Assembly (NCBI RefSeq): GCF_017377395.1
Contig: NZ_CP061800.1
Coordinates: 5,353,633 to 5,417,632, forward strand
Source: Desulfonema magnum
GTDB taxonomy: Bacteria > Desulfobacterota > Desulfobacteria > Desulfobacterales > 4be13
Length of the DNA stretch: 64,000 nucleotides
Direction of reading: 5' to 3'
Shown in pieces: positions 42,775 through 54,207 of the stretch (position 1 is its first letter; each line of letters starts with the position of its first letter). Below the pieces are notes generated by a model, which saw nothing but the letters and a program-made list of their open reading frames with translations, did no database searches and had not been told where the DNA came from. The translations under genes and the position numbers were made by a program.

Positions 42775-43737
42775 ATGGTTCTTCGCAAGTGCGAAAGCAA
42801 AAATGCAATTTTTGCACTCCGGAGCCGGCCGGAACTATCCGGAGTGCGAAAAATACTATCCGGAGTGCGAAAAATACTTTTTCGCAAGTGCGAAAGCAAA
42901 AATGCAATTTTTGCACTCCGGAGCCGGCCGGAACTATCCGGAGTGCGAAAAATACTATCCGGAGTGCGAAAAATACTTTTTCGCAAGTGCGAAAGCAAAA
43001 ATGCAATTTTTGCACTCCGGAGCCGGCCGGAATTATCCGGAGTGCGAAAAATACTATCCGGAGTGCGAAAAATACTTTTTCGCAAGTGCGAAAGCAAAAA
43101 TGCAATTTTTGCACTCCGGAGCCGGCCGGAATTATCCGGAGTGCGAAAAATACTATCCGGAGTGCGAAAAATACTTTTTCGCAAGTGCGAAAGCAAAAAT
43201 GCAATTTTTGCACTCCGGAGCCGGCCGGAACTATCCGGAGTGCGAAAAATACTATCCGGAGTGCGAAAAATACTTTTTCGCAAGTGTGAAAGCAAAAATG
43301 CAATTTTTGCACTCCGGAGCCGGCCGGAACTATCCGGAGTGCGAAAAATACTATCCGGAGTGCGAAAAATACTTTTTCGCAAGTGTGAAAGCAAAAATGC
43401 AATTTTTGCACTCCGGAGCCGGCCGGAACTATCCGGAGTGCGAAAAATACTATCCGGAGTGCGAAAAATACTTTTTCGCAAGTGCGAAAGCAAAAATGCA
43501 ATTTTTGCACTCCGGAGCCGGCCGGAACTATCCGGAGTGCGAAAAATACTATCCGGAGTGCGAAAAATACTTTTTCGCAAGTGCGAAAGCAAAAATGCAA
43601 TTTTTGCACTCCGGAGCCGGCCGGAATTATCCGGAGTGCGAAAAATACTATCCGGAGTGCGAAAAATACTTTTTCGCAAGTGCGAAAGCAAAAATGCAAT
43701 TTTTGCACTCCGGAGCCGGCCGGAATTGTCCGGATGA
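42775..43737. repeat. Ten-copy 99-bp tandem array
   Basis: Exact period of 99 bp; gcaagtgcgaaagcaaaaat starts units at 42785, 42884, 42983, 43082, 43181, 43280, 43379, 43478, 43577 and 43676. Each unit has gcaaaaatgcaatttttgc (palindrome), actccggagccggccgg and two copies of atccggagtgcgaaaaatac. Units differ only at two sites (aactatcc/aattatcc; gtgcgaaa/gtgtgaaa). Because 99 is divisible by 3, all six frames stay open, giving ORFs of 190-400 codons on both strands that I do not regard as genes. Confidence 0.95.
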
Positions 43738-43792
43738 ATCTCATTCATCACTACTTGTGCAGGACTGCCAGGCTTATTTCCTAAAATCCGAA

Positions 43793-46700
43793 CTAAATCC
43801 TGTAAAGCTTAAGCGGATTATCGGCCATTTTCTCATTTGCGGCCTTTAACTTCTCTTCACTTGAGATCACTGCCACCGCCTGTTTCCTGCTGCTGTCAAA
43901 ATATCTTTCCGCAACCTTTATGACCCGGTCCCGGGTTAATGTAAGCAACTGCTTTTTAAAATGCTCCCTTGCCTCATCTGACAATGAAATGATTTTCCTG
44001 TAAAACGCCTTTCTTGCCGCAGGCCCCGGAGGATCCGGTTTGTCAATCTCAGAGCATACCTGGAGAATGGCTTCCTTAACATCCTCACTGTCATAGTTTC
44101 CTGATTTTATAAAATCCCCTGCATTATCATATACGTTCAGGGTGGAAACAATGTGAGGATCTCTGTAAGACCCGAAACAAAACAAGCCGTCTTCAGGGTT
44201 ATACATGGAAAATCCTCCGTAAGCGCCGCCTTTTTCCCGAATCTCGCGATGTAAGAACAAAGAACGAAGCATTTTGCTGATCACCGACAATACAGGGGAA
44301 TCCTCATGATCCATACGCACTGTCTCAAATGCCTGAGCCACGAATGACACTGCCGAAGAGGTACTCCATCCCTCCCTGGGAATCTGATCCCCGAGCGTAA
44401 TTGCCGGAGGCAAAAACCCCATGCCCGATGTCTGCTGCCTGCTGTCCGCAAGAAGCTTTGACGTCAGCGGCATGGCGTCGTATAAGGCCCCTTGTTCGCC
44501 CACCATGGCCACCTTAAAATTGTTCCCGATAAAAAGGCTTTTTCCGATGGACATGAGATCATCTGAAAATGCTTTCAGCTTATCATCCGTAAGGTCTGTG
44601 GTGATTTTCTTTATGGTTTGCAACTGATGAACACCGTTCCAGGTTTCGCTTAATGCGCGAGTGACTGAGAAATTCCTCGAGGCAAGCGAAATAGCCAGTC
44701 CGTGCCCGTTATGCACAATCATGGATTCCAGACCTGCCCGGTACTGAAGCAGAAGACTTTTTAAGCGGGTGAGGTCGGAAAAATTGAATTCATAAAGCAG
44801 CTCCTGCATGATGTCAAACATTTTATCCAGATTTCGGACAAGACATTTTCCGGTAAATCCGATAAACGGCAGACAGTCCCTTGTTTCACCAAAGTTGTTA
44901 CGCGCGTGGACAGAAAGCCCCACACCGCCAGTATAAGCGTCAATCAGTCGCGCCATCTCAATGTAATCCCGCCGTGCCGTGCCGACTTTGGAAAACGCAT
45001 AACAGAAAAACGGCACAAGCGGAAGCATCTCTTTCCGCAATCCTCCGGCTCCGGCGGCCGAATCAAAATAAAAAATACCGGAAGTCGGCTGCTGGTAAAT
45101 GGAAATTGGAAATTGAAAATTAGAAGTTGCCTCTCCGGCTTCCGAATCTCCGCTTTCAAGTTTTAAGTCGGTTTCTTTTACAATATGAACCGAAGGCGGA
45201 ATATCTTCAATCTCCAGGGTGGGCAGCTTGGAAAGGTCTTCCCCTGATTCCTGAAGTTTCGCCAAAGCTTCGGCATCTTGTTTTATCTTCTGAAGTTCGG
45301 CAGGGGACAGGCCGGATTTGATATGCTCAAGTTCTGTTCTGACCCGTTCATTTTCTTTCTGCTCCATGAGCTGATCCGGTGTCAGTTTGAAAAGTACCCT
45401 GTGGGGATTATTCAGAAAACACGTTTTTATCCGGTTTTCAAAAAAAGGACCTTTGGCGAGTTCCTCGTTCAGATGTTTAAAATCATCATCAAATCTGAGT
45501 ATTCTGACAGGATCTCCCCCGTGAAACCAGCTTCCGGAAAAGAAAAGCAGCAGCTTGATGCCATAAGGATAGGGGGTGTTTGTGATCTCTTTGTGATGAA
45601 ACTCCACCTGATGGATGGCAGACGCAATCAGTTTCGGATCAATGCCTTTGTCCGCGAGATTTTTTAACTCATCAAAGATAATTTTTTCGATCTTCTCTGC
45701 CGCGGATTCCTCAACGTCCTTGAGTCCGCAGACAAAATAGGTGTCCCGGTTATCCGCGTCAAATCCGGTTCCGTCGGAAAGGGCCGTTCCGAGTTCCGAA
45801 TCAATCAGGGCTTTCCGCAGAGGAGAACCGGAATTGCCAAGAAGGATATGTTCAAGCAGGCTGATAACCAGCACCTCAAAGGTGTCCTTAATATCGGCCA
45901 GGAGCCATGCCACACATACCTGATATTTTTTTACAGGGTCTTCATTGGGTCCGAGCGGATACGGATAGCTCACCACTTTGGCACGGTCCCACCGGGGCTG
46001 GGAAGGCACATCGGTTTTCGGATCAATGCGCTCAAATTTTTTTAATATCTTATCATGAATAAATGACAGATGGTCTTTCAGAGGCAGATTCCCATATGTG
46101 TAAAAAAACGAGTTGCTGGGGTGATAATGCTGTTTGTGAAACGCTGTGAGCTGTTCATGCGTCAGTGTGGGAATCACAGCAGGCTCCCCTCCTGAGTTAT
46201 GACGGTACGTTGTGGAGGGATAAAGCGCGTTCAGAAGCGACCTGCCCAGCACCTGATCCGGCGAAGACATGGCACCTTTCATCTCGTTATACACAACTCC
46301 TTTATAGACAAGTTCTTCCCCATCAAGTTCCAGCCGATGCCCTTCCTGCTTAAAATTGAGCATATTCAGGTTGGGGAAAAACGCAGCGTCAAGATAGACA
46401 TCCATGAGGTTGTAAAAATCTTTTTTGTTCTGAGTGGAGAACGGATACATGGTCCAGTCCGACGCGGTAAAGGCATTCATAAAGGTACTCAGGCTCCTTT
46501 TCAGCATCGAGAAAAAAGGATCACGCACAGGGAATTTTTCAGAGCCGCACAGGGCAGTATGTTCCAGGATATGCGCAACACCGGTTGAATCCGAAGGAAC
46601 TGTCTTAAACGCCACACTGAATGTATTTTCCTTGTCATCATTGCTGATATGGACATGCCTGGCCCCTGTGGGTGTATGCTCCAACTCATAAAAAAAAGAG

Positions 46701-46798
46701 CTGATTTCCTTCAGTTCCACCACTCTCTTTATACAATAGTCACCAATACGGTCGCCTGAGTTAAGGCCCGGATTGTTGTGATCTGTAAATGTGTTCAT
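43793..46798 (-). CDS. M16C family metallopeptidase (presequence protease-like)
   Basis: 1001 residues, the length of PreP/M16C enzymes. Inverted zinc motif HILEH (76-80) in SDSTGVAHILEHTALCGSEK, followed by FPVRDPFFSMLKRSLSTFMN and the acidic third ligand region later, VVYNEMKGAMSSPDQVL (Glu of NEMKG). The N-terminal pair of domains is followed by the long hinge and a C-terminal half. No signal peptide, so it is probably cytoplasmic and degrades short or unfolded peptides. It is a stand-alone gene next to the tandem array. Confidence 0.92.
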   Translation of the reverse strand: MNTFTDHNNPGLNSGDRIGDYCIKRVVELKEISSFFYELEHTPTGARHVHISNDDKENTFSVAFKTVPSDSTGVAHILEHTALCGSEKFPVRDPFFSMLKRSLSTFMNAFTASDWTMYPFSTQNKKDFYNLMDVYLDAAFFPNLNMLNFKQEGHRLELDGEELVYKGVVYNEMKGAMSSPDQVLGRSLLNALYPSTTYRHNSGGEPAVIPTLTHEQLTAFHKQHYHPSNSFFYTYGNLPLKDHLSFIHDKILKKFERIDPKTDVPSQPRWDRAKVVSYPYPLGPNEDPVKKYQVCVAWLLADIKDTFEVLVISLLEHILLGNSGSPLRKALIDSELGTALSDGTGFDADNRDTYFVCGLKDVEESAAEKIEKIIFDELKNLADKGIDPKLIASAIHQVEFHHKEITNTPYPYGIKLLLFFSGSWFHGGDPVRILRFDDDFKHLNEELAKGPFFENRIKTCFLNNPHRVLFKLTPDQLMEQKENERVRTELEHIKSGLSPAELQKIKQDAEALAKLQESGEDLSKLPTLEIEDIPPSVHIVKETDLKLESGDSEAGEATSNFQFPISIYQQPTSGIFYFDSAAGAGGLRKEMLPLVPFFCYAFSKVGTARRDYIEMARLIDAYTGGVGLSVHARNNFGETRDCLPFIGFTGKCLVRNLDKMFDIMQELLYEFNFSDLTRLKSLLLQYRAGLESMIVHNGHGLAISLASRNFSVTRALSETWNGVHQLQTIKKITTDLTDDKLKAFSDDLMSIGKSLFIGNNFKVAMVGEQGALYDAMPLTSKLLADSRQQTSGMGFLPPAITLGDQIPREGWSTSSAVSFVAQAFETVRMDHEDSPVLSVISKMLRSLFLHREIREKGGAYGGFSMYNPEDGLFCFGSYRDPHIVSTLNVYDNAGDFIKSGNYDSEDVKEAILQVCSEIDKPDPPGPAARKAFYRKIISLSDEAREHFKKQLLTLTRDRVIKVAERYFDSSRKQAVAVISSEEKLKAANEKMADNPLKLYRI

Positions 46799-46827
46799 AA
46801 ATTATCCTTTTCCAAAAGGTGGTTGGG

Positions 46828-46958
46828 GAATTGATAATTGATAATTGATAATTAAGAATTGATAATTAAAGTTGCAATCCCAAATTCCAAATCTCAAATC
46901 CCAAATCTCAAATCTCAAATCCCAAATCTCAAATCTCAAATCCCAAACACCAAACTAG
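46828..46958. repeat. Heptamer arrays upstream of the M16 gene
   Basis: ttgataa/ttaagaa heptamers (46832-46866) are followed by about ten caaatct/caaatcc heptamers (46885-46948). The 7-bp period is unbroken, although the unit sequence drifts. Confidence 0.85.
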
Positions 46959-47329
46959 GAGGCAATATATATACCGCGCTCCTTGCGTTGAATTTTACCG
47001 GTGTTGTTCAGACGAAAAATGATATTGCGAAGTTTTTTCTCGCCATAGCCTGTCCTGTCCTGGATTTCAGAAAAGCCGACGCCGTCTTTAAAATTCTTTA
47101 TGATCTCCAAAACCGTATCCGAAGCTGTCATGGGGGCCTTGCCGCGAGAGGTTCTCCCGCCGGACAGACGTCTGCCCGAGGCTCCCCCTGATGTGGTGAT
47201 AACAAGATGCTCCAGGCGATCCATCCGCTCTATCAGCTTCTCAAGGTCCTTTGTGGTCGGGATGTCATAATTTTGAATAAAAAATTTTACCATTGCGTCA
47301 AAACTTATTTTTCCTTTTTTTCTTGCCAT
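46955..47329 (-). CDS. Small winged-helix DNA-binding protein, hypothetical
   Basis: 124 residues. N-terminal helical region (MARKKGKISFDAMVKFFIQN, KDLEKLIERMDRLEHLV) then a Gly/Arg/Ser linker and a C-terminal winged HTH-like part (DTVLEIIKNFKDGVGFSEIQ, DRTGYGEKKLRNIIFRLNNT, GKIQRKERGIYI). This is typical of small regulators in Deltaproteobacteria whose targets are unknown. It is preceded by a good GGAGGA (reading leftward, ttcaaggaggaacac) at proper spacing. Confidence 0.7.
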   Translation of the reverse strand: MARKKGKISFDAMVKFFIQNYDIPTTKDLEKLIERMDRLEHLVITTSGGASGRRLSGGRTSRGKAPMTASDTVLEIIKNFKDGVGFSEIQDRTGYGEKKLRNIIFRLNNTGKIQRKERGIYIAS

Positions 47330-47916
47330 GTGTTCCTCCTTGAATTAATGATTGTTTTAAAAATGATGGGATCAGTCAGAAAGAGGCCCTGGTGGAAAAT
47401 TGCCTCTGTTTTCCTCATACAACAATTGAGAAAGGTTGTTTACACCTCTTTCATCGCTCAGATGTCAGAATGAATAATCCGACAAAACTGTATAAGCGGT
47501 TTTGCAGAGTTCCCGAGATATGCCGCTGATATGAGAATAATCCGGCAGAATTCCGTAAACAGTTTACAGCGTTCTTAGCAAATGTCGCAGATATGAGAAT
47601 AATCTGGCAAAAATTTTCGGAAGCTGTGTAAGGAAAAAATCTGACTTTCAACTACAGGTTTTAAGAAAAAACCTTTCAGGTTATATGTTTTTAAAAGCCT
47701 TTATTATCATGGGATTACAAATCCGAATTCCCGGATCCCGGCTCTTAATTCCTGTAGTTACAAAATACCTAAAGTAATAATTACTCAGTAATTGAATAAA
47801 AAGTCAAGTTAAAGCACTGGGAAATCGAAAAAAATAAGTAAAAACAAAAAAATTAGGAGAAAGCTGACAACTGAAAGCTGACAACTGAAAGCTGACAACT
47901 GACAACTTATAAAAAT
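47330..47916. other. Intergenic spacer with imperfect direct repeats
   Basis: 587 bp without a convincing gene. It has two and a half copies of a ~63-bp repeat built on gatatgagaataatc(c/t)ggca (47465-47625) and three aaagctgacaactg units, a 14-bp (2 x 7) repeat, just upstream of rsmA (47861-47902). Confidence 0.6.
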
Positions 47917-48768
47917 ATGACATCACCAATAACACTCGTCAAGGCATGGAATTTGTACCCTAAGAAACAATTGGGGCAGAATTTTTTATCTGATCCTTCC
48001 ACAGCGGAAATGATTGTGGCCCGTTCCCGAATTTTACCGGAAGATGTTGTTCTGGAAATCGGAGCCGGGCTGGGCGCACTCACAATGCCTGCGGCCCGTG
48101 CGGCCCAAAAGGTTTATGCTGTGGATAAAGATCATCAGCTTATTGAGCTTTTAAAAACAGAACTGCTTGCAAACCGGCTTTCAAATGTTGTTTTAATGGA
48201 AAAAGATATTCTGAAGCTTGACATTGAAGCATTGGCGGAAACTGCGGCCGGCAAATTCATTGTTATGGGAAACCTCCCTTACAATATTTCTTCACAAATT
48301 CTTGTCCGACTGATTCGCTCCAGGACGATAGTGACCCGGGCGATTCTGATGTTTCAGAAGGAACTGGCAGAACGCCTCATGGCGGGTCCCGGGTGCAAGG
48401 ACTACGGACGGCTCACGGTAATGCTCCGCTACTGCTCAGATATAAAATCCCTTGCACATATCCGGGCCTCTCTTTTTTATCCCAAACCCAAAGTGGATTC
48501 GCAGGTTATCCAGATAAAATTTAAGGATGCGCCGGAATATCGGGCAGATGATGAGGAAATGCTTTTCAAGGTTGTCAAAGCAGCTTTCGGGAAAAGACGG
48601 AAAACCCTCAGAAACGCGCTGGCAGGAAGCGAACTTCATATTGATGCGAAAATAGCCGCGGGAACGCTGGGAAATGCGGGGATTGATCCGATGCGCCGGG
48701 CTGAGACCCTTGATGTGGAAGAATTTGTCAGGCTGAGTAATTGCCTGGGGAAGGTTCTGAATGACTGA
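47917..48768 (+). CDS. rsmA: 16S rRNA dimethyladenosine transferase RsmA (KsgA)
   Basis: 283 residues. Family motifs: PKKQLGQNFLSDPSTAEMIV, SAM-binding VVLEIGAGLGALTMPAA, VDKDHQLIELL, MGNLPYNISSQILVRLI with catalytic NLPY, and FGKRRKTLRNAL in the C-terminal domain. It dimethylates A1518 and A1519 (E. coli numbering) in helix 45 of 16S rRNA, a late step in 30S assembly. Single gene, transcribed towards a convergent DUF4105 gene. Confidence 0.95.
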   Translation: MTSPITLVKAWNLYPKKQLGQNFLSDPSTAEMIVARSRILPEDVVLEIGAGLGALTMPAARAAQKVYAVDKDHQLIELLKTELLANRLSNVVLMEKDILKLDIEALAETAAGKFIVMGNLPYNISSQILVRLIRSRTIVTRAILMFQKELAERLMAGPGCKDYGRLTVMLRYCSDIKSLAHIRASLFYPKPKVDSQVIQIKFKDAPEYRADDEEMLFKVVKAAFGKRRKTLRNALAGSELHIDAKIAAGTLGNAGIDPMRRAETLDVEEFVRLSNCLGKVLND

Positions 48769-48830
48769 AGACCTGCAAGGTTTTGAAAACCTCTCAGGTC
48801 TGATACCGACTCCTGGCAGCGTTTGGTTTC

Positions 48831-50855
<2,025 letters not shown>

Positions 50856-50858
50856 TGC

Positions 50859-51323
50859 CTAGATTTGTTCGACTATGGTGATGATTTTTTCAGTGACATC
50901 GGCATGGCTGACATCGGCTGAAGGATAAATTTTTTCAAAATTATTCTGAAGCGCTGCAAAAAGCTTTGTGCGTTTTTCGCCGGACACTTCAATAAGTTCG
51001 GCCATTGCCCCCAGCGTTTCTCCCTGTCCTGAGGCAATATCCACAGCCAGATTATCCATATTTTCAGCGATAAAAATATCCAGCTTTTCATTTCTTTTGC
51101 CCAGGTCTGTGGCACGTTCACATCCGAGGGTACCAAATGTGATACCAAAGGTCTGGTTTCCGAAACAGCCGTTTATCACACCCGCGGTGCCCTGAGACAG
51201 AAGCCCGTCCTGGTCTCCAATCACCATGGACCCGAGTCCGCAGCCACAGTTTTCCCTTGTTCCGGCATGAGCTGCATTCAGTACCAGAAAGAAGACCGCC
51301 AATCCGATAATAACCTTTTTCAT
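50859..51323 (-). CDS. DUF3015 periplasmic protein
   Basis: 154 residues with a clean signal peptide (MKKVIIGLAVFFLVLNAAHA-GT). The mature part has ENCGCGLGSMVIGDQ, GNQTFGITFGTLGCERATDL and a helical C-terminus, the DUF3015 signature; the cysteines in CGCG and LGC are conserved. Function unknown. It precedes the DUF4105 gene by 3 bp; the pairing of these two families suggests a shared envelope role. TTCTCCTTTAATT-type AAAGGAG precedes its start on the minus strand. Confidence 0.85.
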   Translation of the reverse strand: MKKVIIGLAVFFLVLNAAHAGTRENCGCGLGSMVIGDQDGLLSQGTAGVINGCFGNQTFGITFGTLGCERATDLGKRNEKLDIFIAENMDNLAVDIASGQGETLGAMAELIEVSGEKRTKLFAALQNNFEKIYPSADVSHADVTEKIITIVEQI

Positions 51324-51695
51324 TCTTTTTTTTCTCCTTTAATTAAAAATTAGCAAATCAAAATAAACTTAACTTCAATTTATTTAAAACAAAAAAATTT
51401 ATCACCTCCTTATCATTAATGAGTGTCAGGATCTTAAGGAAAACAAAACCGACATATGACAGATCACATGAACCTGCCTGGTTCTGTTTTCCGAAACCGT
51501 TTTTCTTGTTATCGGTATTATATAATAATTTCAAGCTGCTGAAGGCCAGAGTTTTCCGATGATTCGACGATCATATCCGCAAAACGATATTTGGCACCGA
51601 AGCATAAATGCTAACCATAGTATGTAGTGTTACAGCTTAAAAGCCATTATAGCATTCATATCTTACAGGACAAAACGCTGTATGAATATCCTATT

Positions 51696-51926
51696 ATGAA
51701 CAAAAAATCAAAAGAAAAATCTATCCTGATTTTATTTGGTGAAAAAGTGCGGGCAGAGAGGCTGAAACAACATCTGTCACAGGAAAAGCTGGCTGAAAAA
51801 GCAGGCTTGCACAGAACTTATATAGGAATGATTGAGAGGGCTGAAAAAAACATCACTTTGGAGAATATCAAAAAAATAGCAGATGCTTTGAAAGTGAAGA
51901 TAACAAATTTGTTTGAGGAATTATGA
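51696..51926 (+). CDS. XRE-family small transcriptional regulator
   Basis: 76 residues from ATG 51696. One complete HTH_XRE domain: FGEKVRAERLKQHLSQEKLA, EKAGLHRTYIGMIERAEKNI, TLENIKKIADALKVKITNLF. This compact form with little else is typical of C-type controllers of restriction-modification systems and of short antitoxin-like repressors. The next ATG overlaps its stop codon (ATGA), opening a frame of only 23 codons, so its partner gene seems to be lost. Confidence 0.82.
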   Translation: MNKKSKEKSILILFGEKVRAERLKQHLSQEKLAEKAGLHRTYIGMIERAEKNITLENIKKIADALKVKITNLFEEL

Positions 51927-51994
51927 CGACCTACGGAGAGATACTCAGAAAGGCATCTGACAGCTTATTGACACTGACAGGAGATACATTATAA
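51923..51994 (+). pseudogene. Truncated partner gene of the XRE regulator (remnant)
   Basis: ATGA-coupled to the XRE gene; 23 residues (MTTYGEILRKASDSLLTLTG...) then TAA. The beginning looks like a real protein start; the following sequence is unrelated and holds the repeat element at 52075. It is probably the amputated first part of a gene that formed a pair with the regulator. Confidence 0.4.
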
Positions 51995-52074
51995 AACCCA
52001 TATAACTCAAATCCTGACAAATCCTGACATGGCTTCCCAAGTCAGGGCAAGTTTATGTAATTTCAACAGAAAGA

Positions 52075-52351
52075 GGCGCATTCCCATTTTCCCGGTATAA
52101 GTATCAGACCATAAGTTTTTTGATATTTGTCCTGAAAAGAAACCCGGGTTTTTTCCCGGGATAACTCTCTCTTCTTCACAGGAAAAAGCCGGGTTTCTCC
52201 GCTGTTCGTAGGAAAAGATATATAAAAACTTTTGCTCAGGTACTTATTATGCAACCAACGGATTTAACTGATTTGCCCTTAAAACGATCATAAAACTGAA
52301 TCGTTATAAATCAGATAGTTACAGGGCTGACCGGGAAAATGGGAATGCGCC
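52075..52351. repeat. Composite element: 22-bp inverted ends enclosing a family B copy
   Basis: GGCGCATTCCCATTTTCCCG(GT) at 52075-52096 and its perfect complement at 52330-52351. Inside lies a family B palindrome (52098-52246) with its AGAAACCCGGGTTTTTT / AAAAAGCCGGGTTTC core. It resembles a small transposable unit. Confidence 0.8.
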
Positions 52352-52541
52352 CCATAGGGGTAAGCTCCTGATTTTAATATTTATGACTCCTCATAAGCAA
52401 TTTGTTCCGGCAAATTTGTAATCAATGTCGGGGCTGAAAGCCAAAGCAGGGTCCAAGCCTGCTATTCCAGTGCGCCTGAGCGCACTTGAGCTTTTCAGCC
52501 GGAAGATTGATCTCCCGGCTTTTACCCAGGAAAACATCACT

Positions 52542-53981
52542 ATGGATAAACAACTCGGAAACAGCATTCGATTTTTGAAAAAGAATAAAGAAAGATTAAG
52601 AAAAAGCCGAAGGGATTTAAGGCAGAAACTTGTCCTGATAAGAAAGCCACAAAAATTAAAACAGGAATCAGAGGGAGTTGGTGCGGAACTTGCTCATATA
52701 AGATATGAGCAACCTGAAAGAAAGCATGAATCTGAAAAACTCAAAAAAGATTCTAAAGAACTTAGGACGCAGCTTGCCCATATAAAATCAGGGGTAAAGA
52801 AACGAGAACAACAGCAAAAAACAGGAAAAACCAGAAAAAGAACCTTTAAAAAAACAAACAGCTTAAAATTTGATTATTTTATTGATTTAATTATAAGATA
52901 TCGCTGGTTACTCCTTATTTCGTTTTGTCTTGCCATGATAGGCGGAATGTTTGTCTCAGTCACAACCCCCAGAATTTATGAGGCAAACACGTTAATCCTG
53001 GTAGAACCCAAAAGCATCCCTGACAAATATGTGGAGCCGCTCACAGAAGTCACTGTCAAGGAGAGGGTAAGCACGATCACGCAGCAGATAAAGAGCCGCA
53101 CATATATTGAACGGGTGATAAACGGGGCCGAACTTTTCGCAGGCCCGGAATATGAGAACATGCTTTCGGAAGAAAAAGTCGCGGCCGTGCGCGGAAATAT
53201 GAAAGTGAAAGTGACAAGAGGCCGGAGGGGAGCGGATTCCTTTACAATCTCATTCAGGGGGAATGACCCTGAAAAGATTACAAGAGCGGTGAACATCCTG
53301 GCAGGCTATTTTATTGATGAGAGCATCAGATTTATGGCAGAACAGGTCTTTGCCGCGAGCGACTTTATCCAGGAGGAACTGAGGGACAAAGCTGAAGATC
53401 TCATTGCTGTTGAAAATGCTCTGAGGGAGTACCGCACAAGATACATGGGAGGGCTGTCTGAGCAACTTGATTCCAATCTCAAAATGCTTGATATATTTTA
53501 CACACGACTGAATGAAAGAGAAAAAGGTCTCAGAGATGAAAAGAGAAGGCTGATTCAACTTGGAAAACAGGCGAATACGCATAAAGAAATAAAAGATCAG
53601 TATGAGGATACTCAGAAGAGCATAAAACAGTATGAGGAAGATATCTCAGAGATACTTAATAAAATAAGTCGGTTCGAGAAAAGAATTGAGGACACCCCGA
53701 AAAGAGAGCAGGAACTCATGTCCTTAACCAGAGATTATAAGAACCTTCAGGATTCATATAATAAACTGTTGTCAAAAAAATTGGATGCGGACATGGCTGT
53801 CAGAATAGAAAGGAAATCAATAGGGCAGCGGTTCCGTATCCTGGATTCAGCCAAAGTCTCCGAGAAACCAGTGTCGCCTGACATAAAAAAGTTATTTATA
53901 ATTTCTGTGCTGACGGGTCTGGGAATCGGCATCGGACTGATGCTTCTGCTTGACATTCTTGATACATCTGAGAAGACCTGA
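52542..53981 (+). CDS. Wzz/GNVR-type polysaccharide chain-length determinant 1
   Basis: 479 residues from ATG 52542; the open frame extends to 52425 but that stretch has stem-loop-forming sequence and no ribosome-binding site. N-terminal coiled-coil (1-110, highly charged), membrane helix (about 125-148, WLLLISFCLAMIGGMFVSV), periplasmic Wzz domain (PRIYEANTLILVEPKSIPDK), long helical stalk, GNVR-type tail motif (AKVSEKPVSPDIKK), and a second membrane helix (about 455-472). No C-terminal kinase (no Walker A), so it controls or forms the export channel with Wza. The 110-residue cytoplasmic coiled coil ahead of the first helix is unusual. First gene of the exopolysaccharide region. Confidence 0.85.
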   Translation: MDKQLGNSIRFLKKNKERLRKSRRDLRQKLVLIRKPQKLKQESEGVGAELAHIRYEQPERKHESEKLKKDSKELRTQLAHIKSGVKKREQQQKTGKTRKRTFKKTNSLKFDYFIDLIIRYRWLLLISFCLAMIGGMFVSVTTPRIYEANTLILVEPKSIPDKYVEPLTEVTVKERVSTITQQIKSRTYIERVINGAELFAGPEYENMLSEEKVAAVRGNMKVKVTRGRRGADSFTISFRGNDPEKITRAVNILAGYFIDESIRFMAEQVFAASDFIQEELRDKAEDLIAVENALREYRTRYMGGLSEQLDSNLKMLDIFYTRLNEREKGLRDEKRRLIQLGKQANTHKEIKDQYEDTQKSIKQYEEDISEILNKISRFEKRIEDTPKREQELMSLTRDYKNLQDSYNKLLSKKLDADMAVRIERKSIGQRFRILDSAKVSEKPVSPDIKKLFIISVLTGLGIGIGLMLLLDILDTSEKT

Positions 53982-54207
53982 GGATATTGAAGCAAAACAA
54001 GGCACGGCGTTCCCTGAGCCTGTCGAAGGGAGGGAACAGCATCAGGCAAAAAATATAGGTTTCCTTACGATGGACAGAATTTGCAGATGGGAAATCCCCT
54101 CAGCACCCCATTTTGAAAGGAGAGCATCCGGCCTATATATTCCCCTTTCTCAACAGGGCCGAGGGATTTTTCATCTCCTGTAAATTTGCTTCTTAAAAAC
54201 AGTCCGA

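Noticed and set aside
42775..43737. CRISPR array
   Set aside because: There are no unique spacers between the repeats; the whole 99-bp unit is repeated, and no cas genes are near.
42533..43849. Open frames of 190 to 403 codons on both strands across the 99-bp repeats
   Set aside because: The period is a multiple of three and the unit has few stops, so all frames stay open; their peptides are repeats with no gene-like start, and the longest one runs into the peroxiredoxin leader in another frame.
52425..52541. c-di-GMP riboswitch upstream of the first Wzz gene
   Set aside because: Stem-loops such as gtgcgcctgagcgcac exist, but the GEMM signature sequences are absent.
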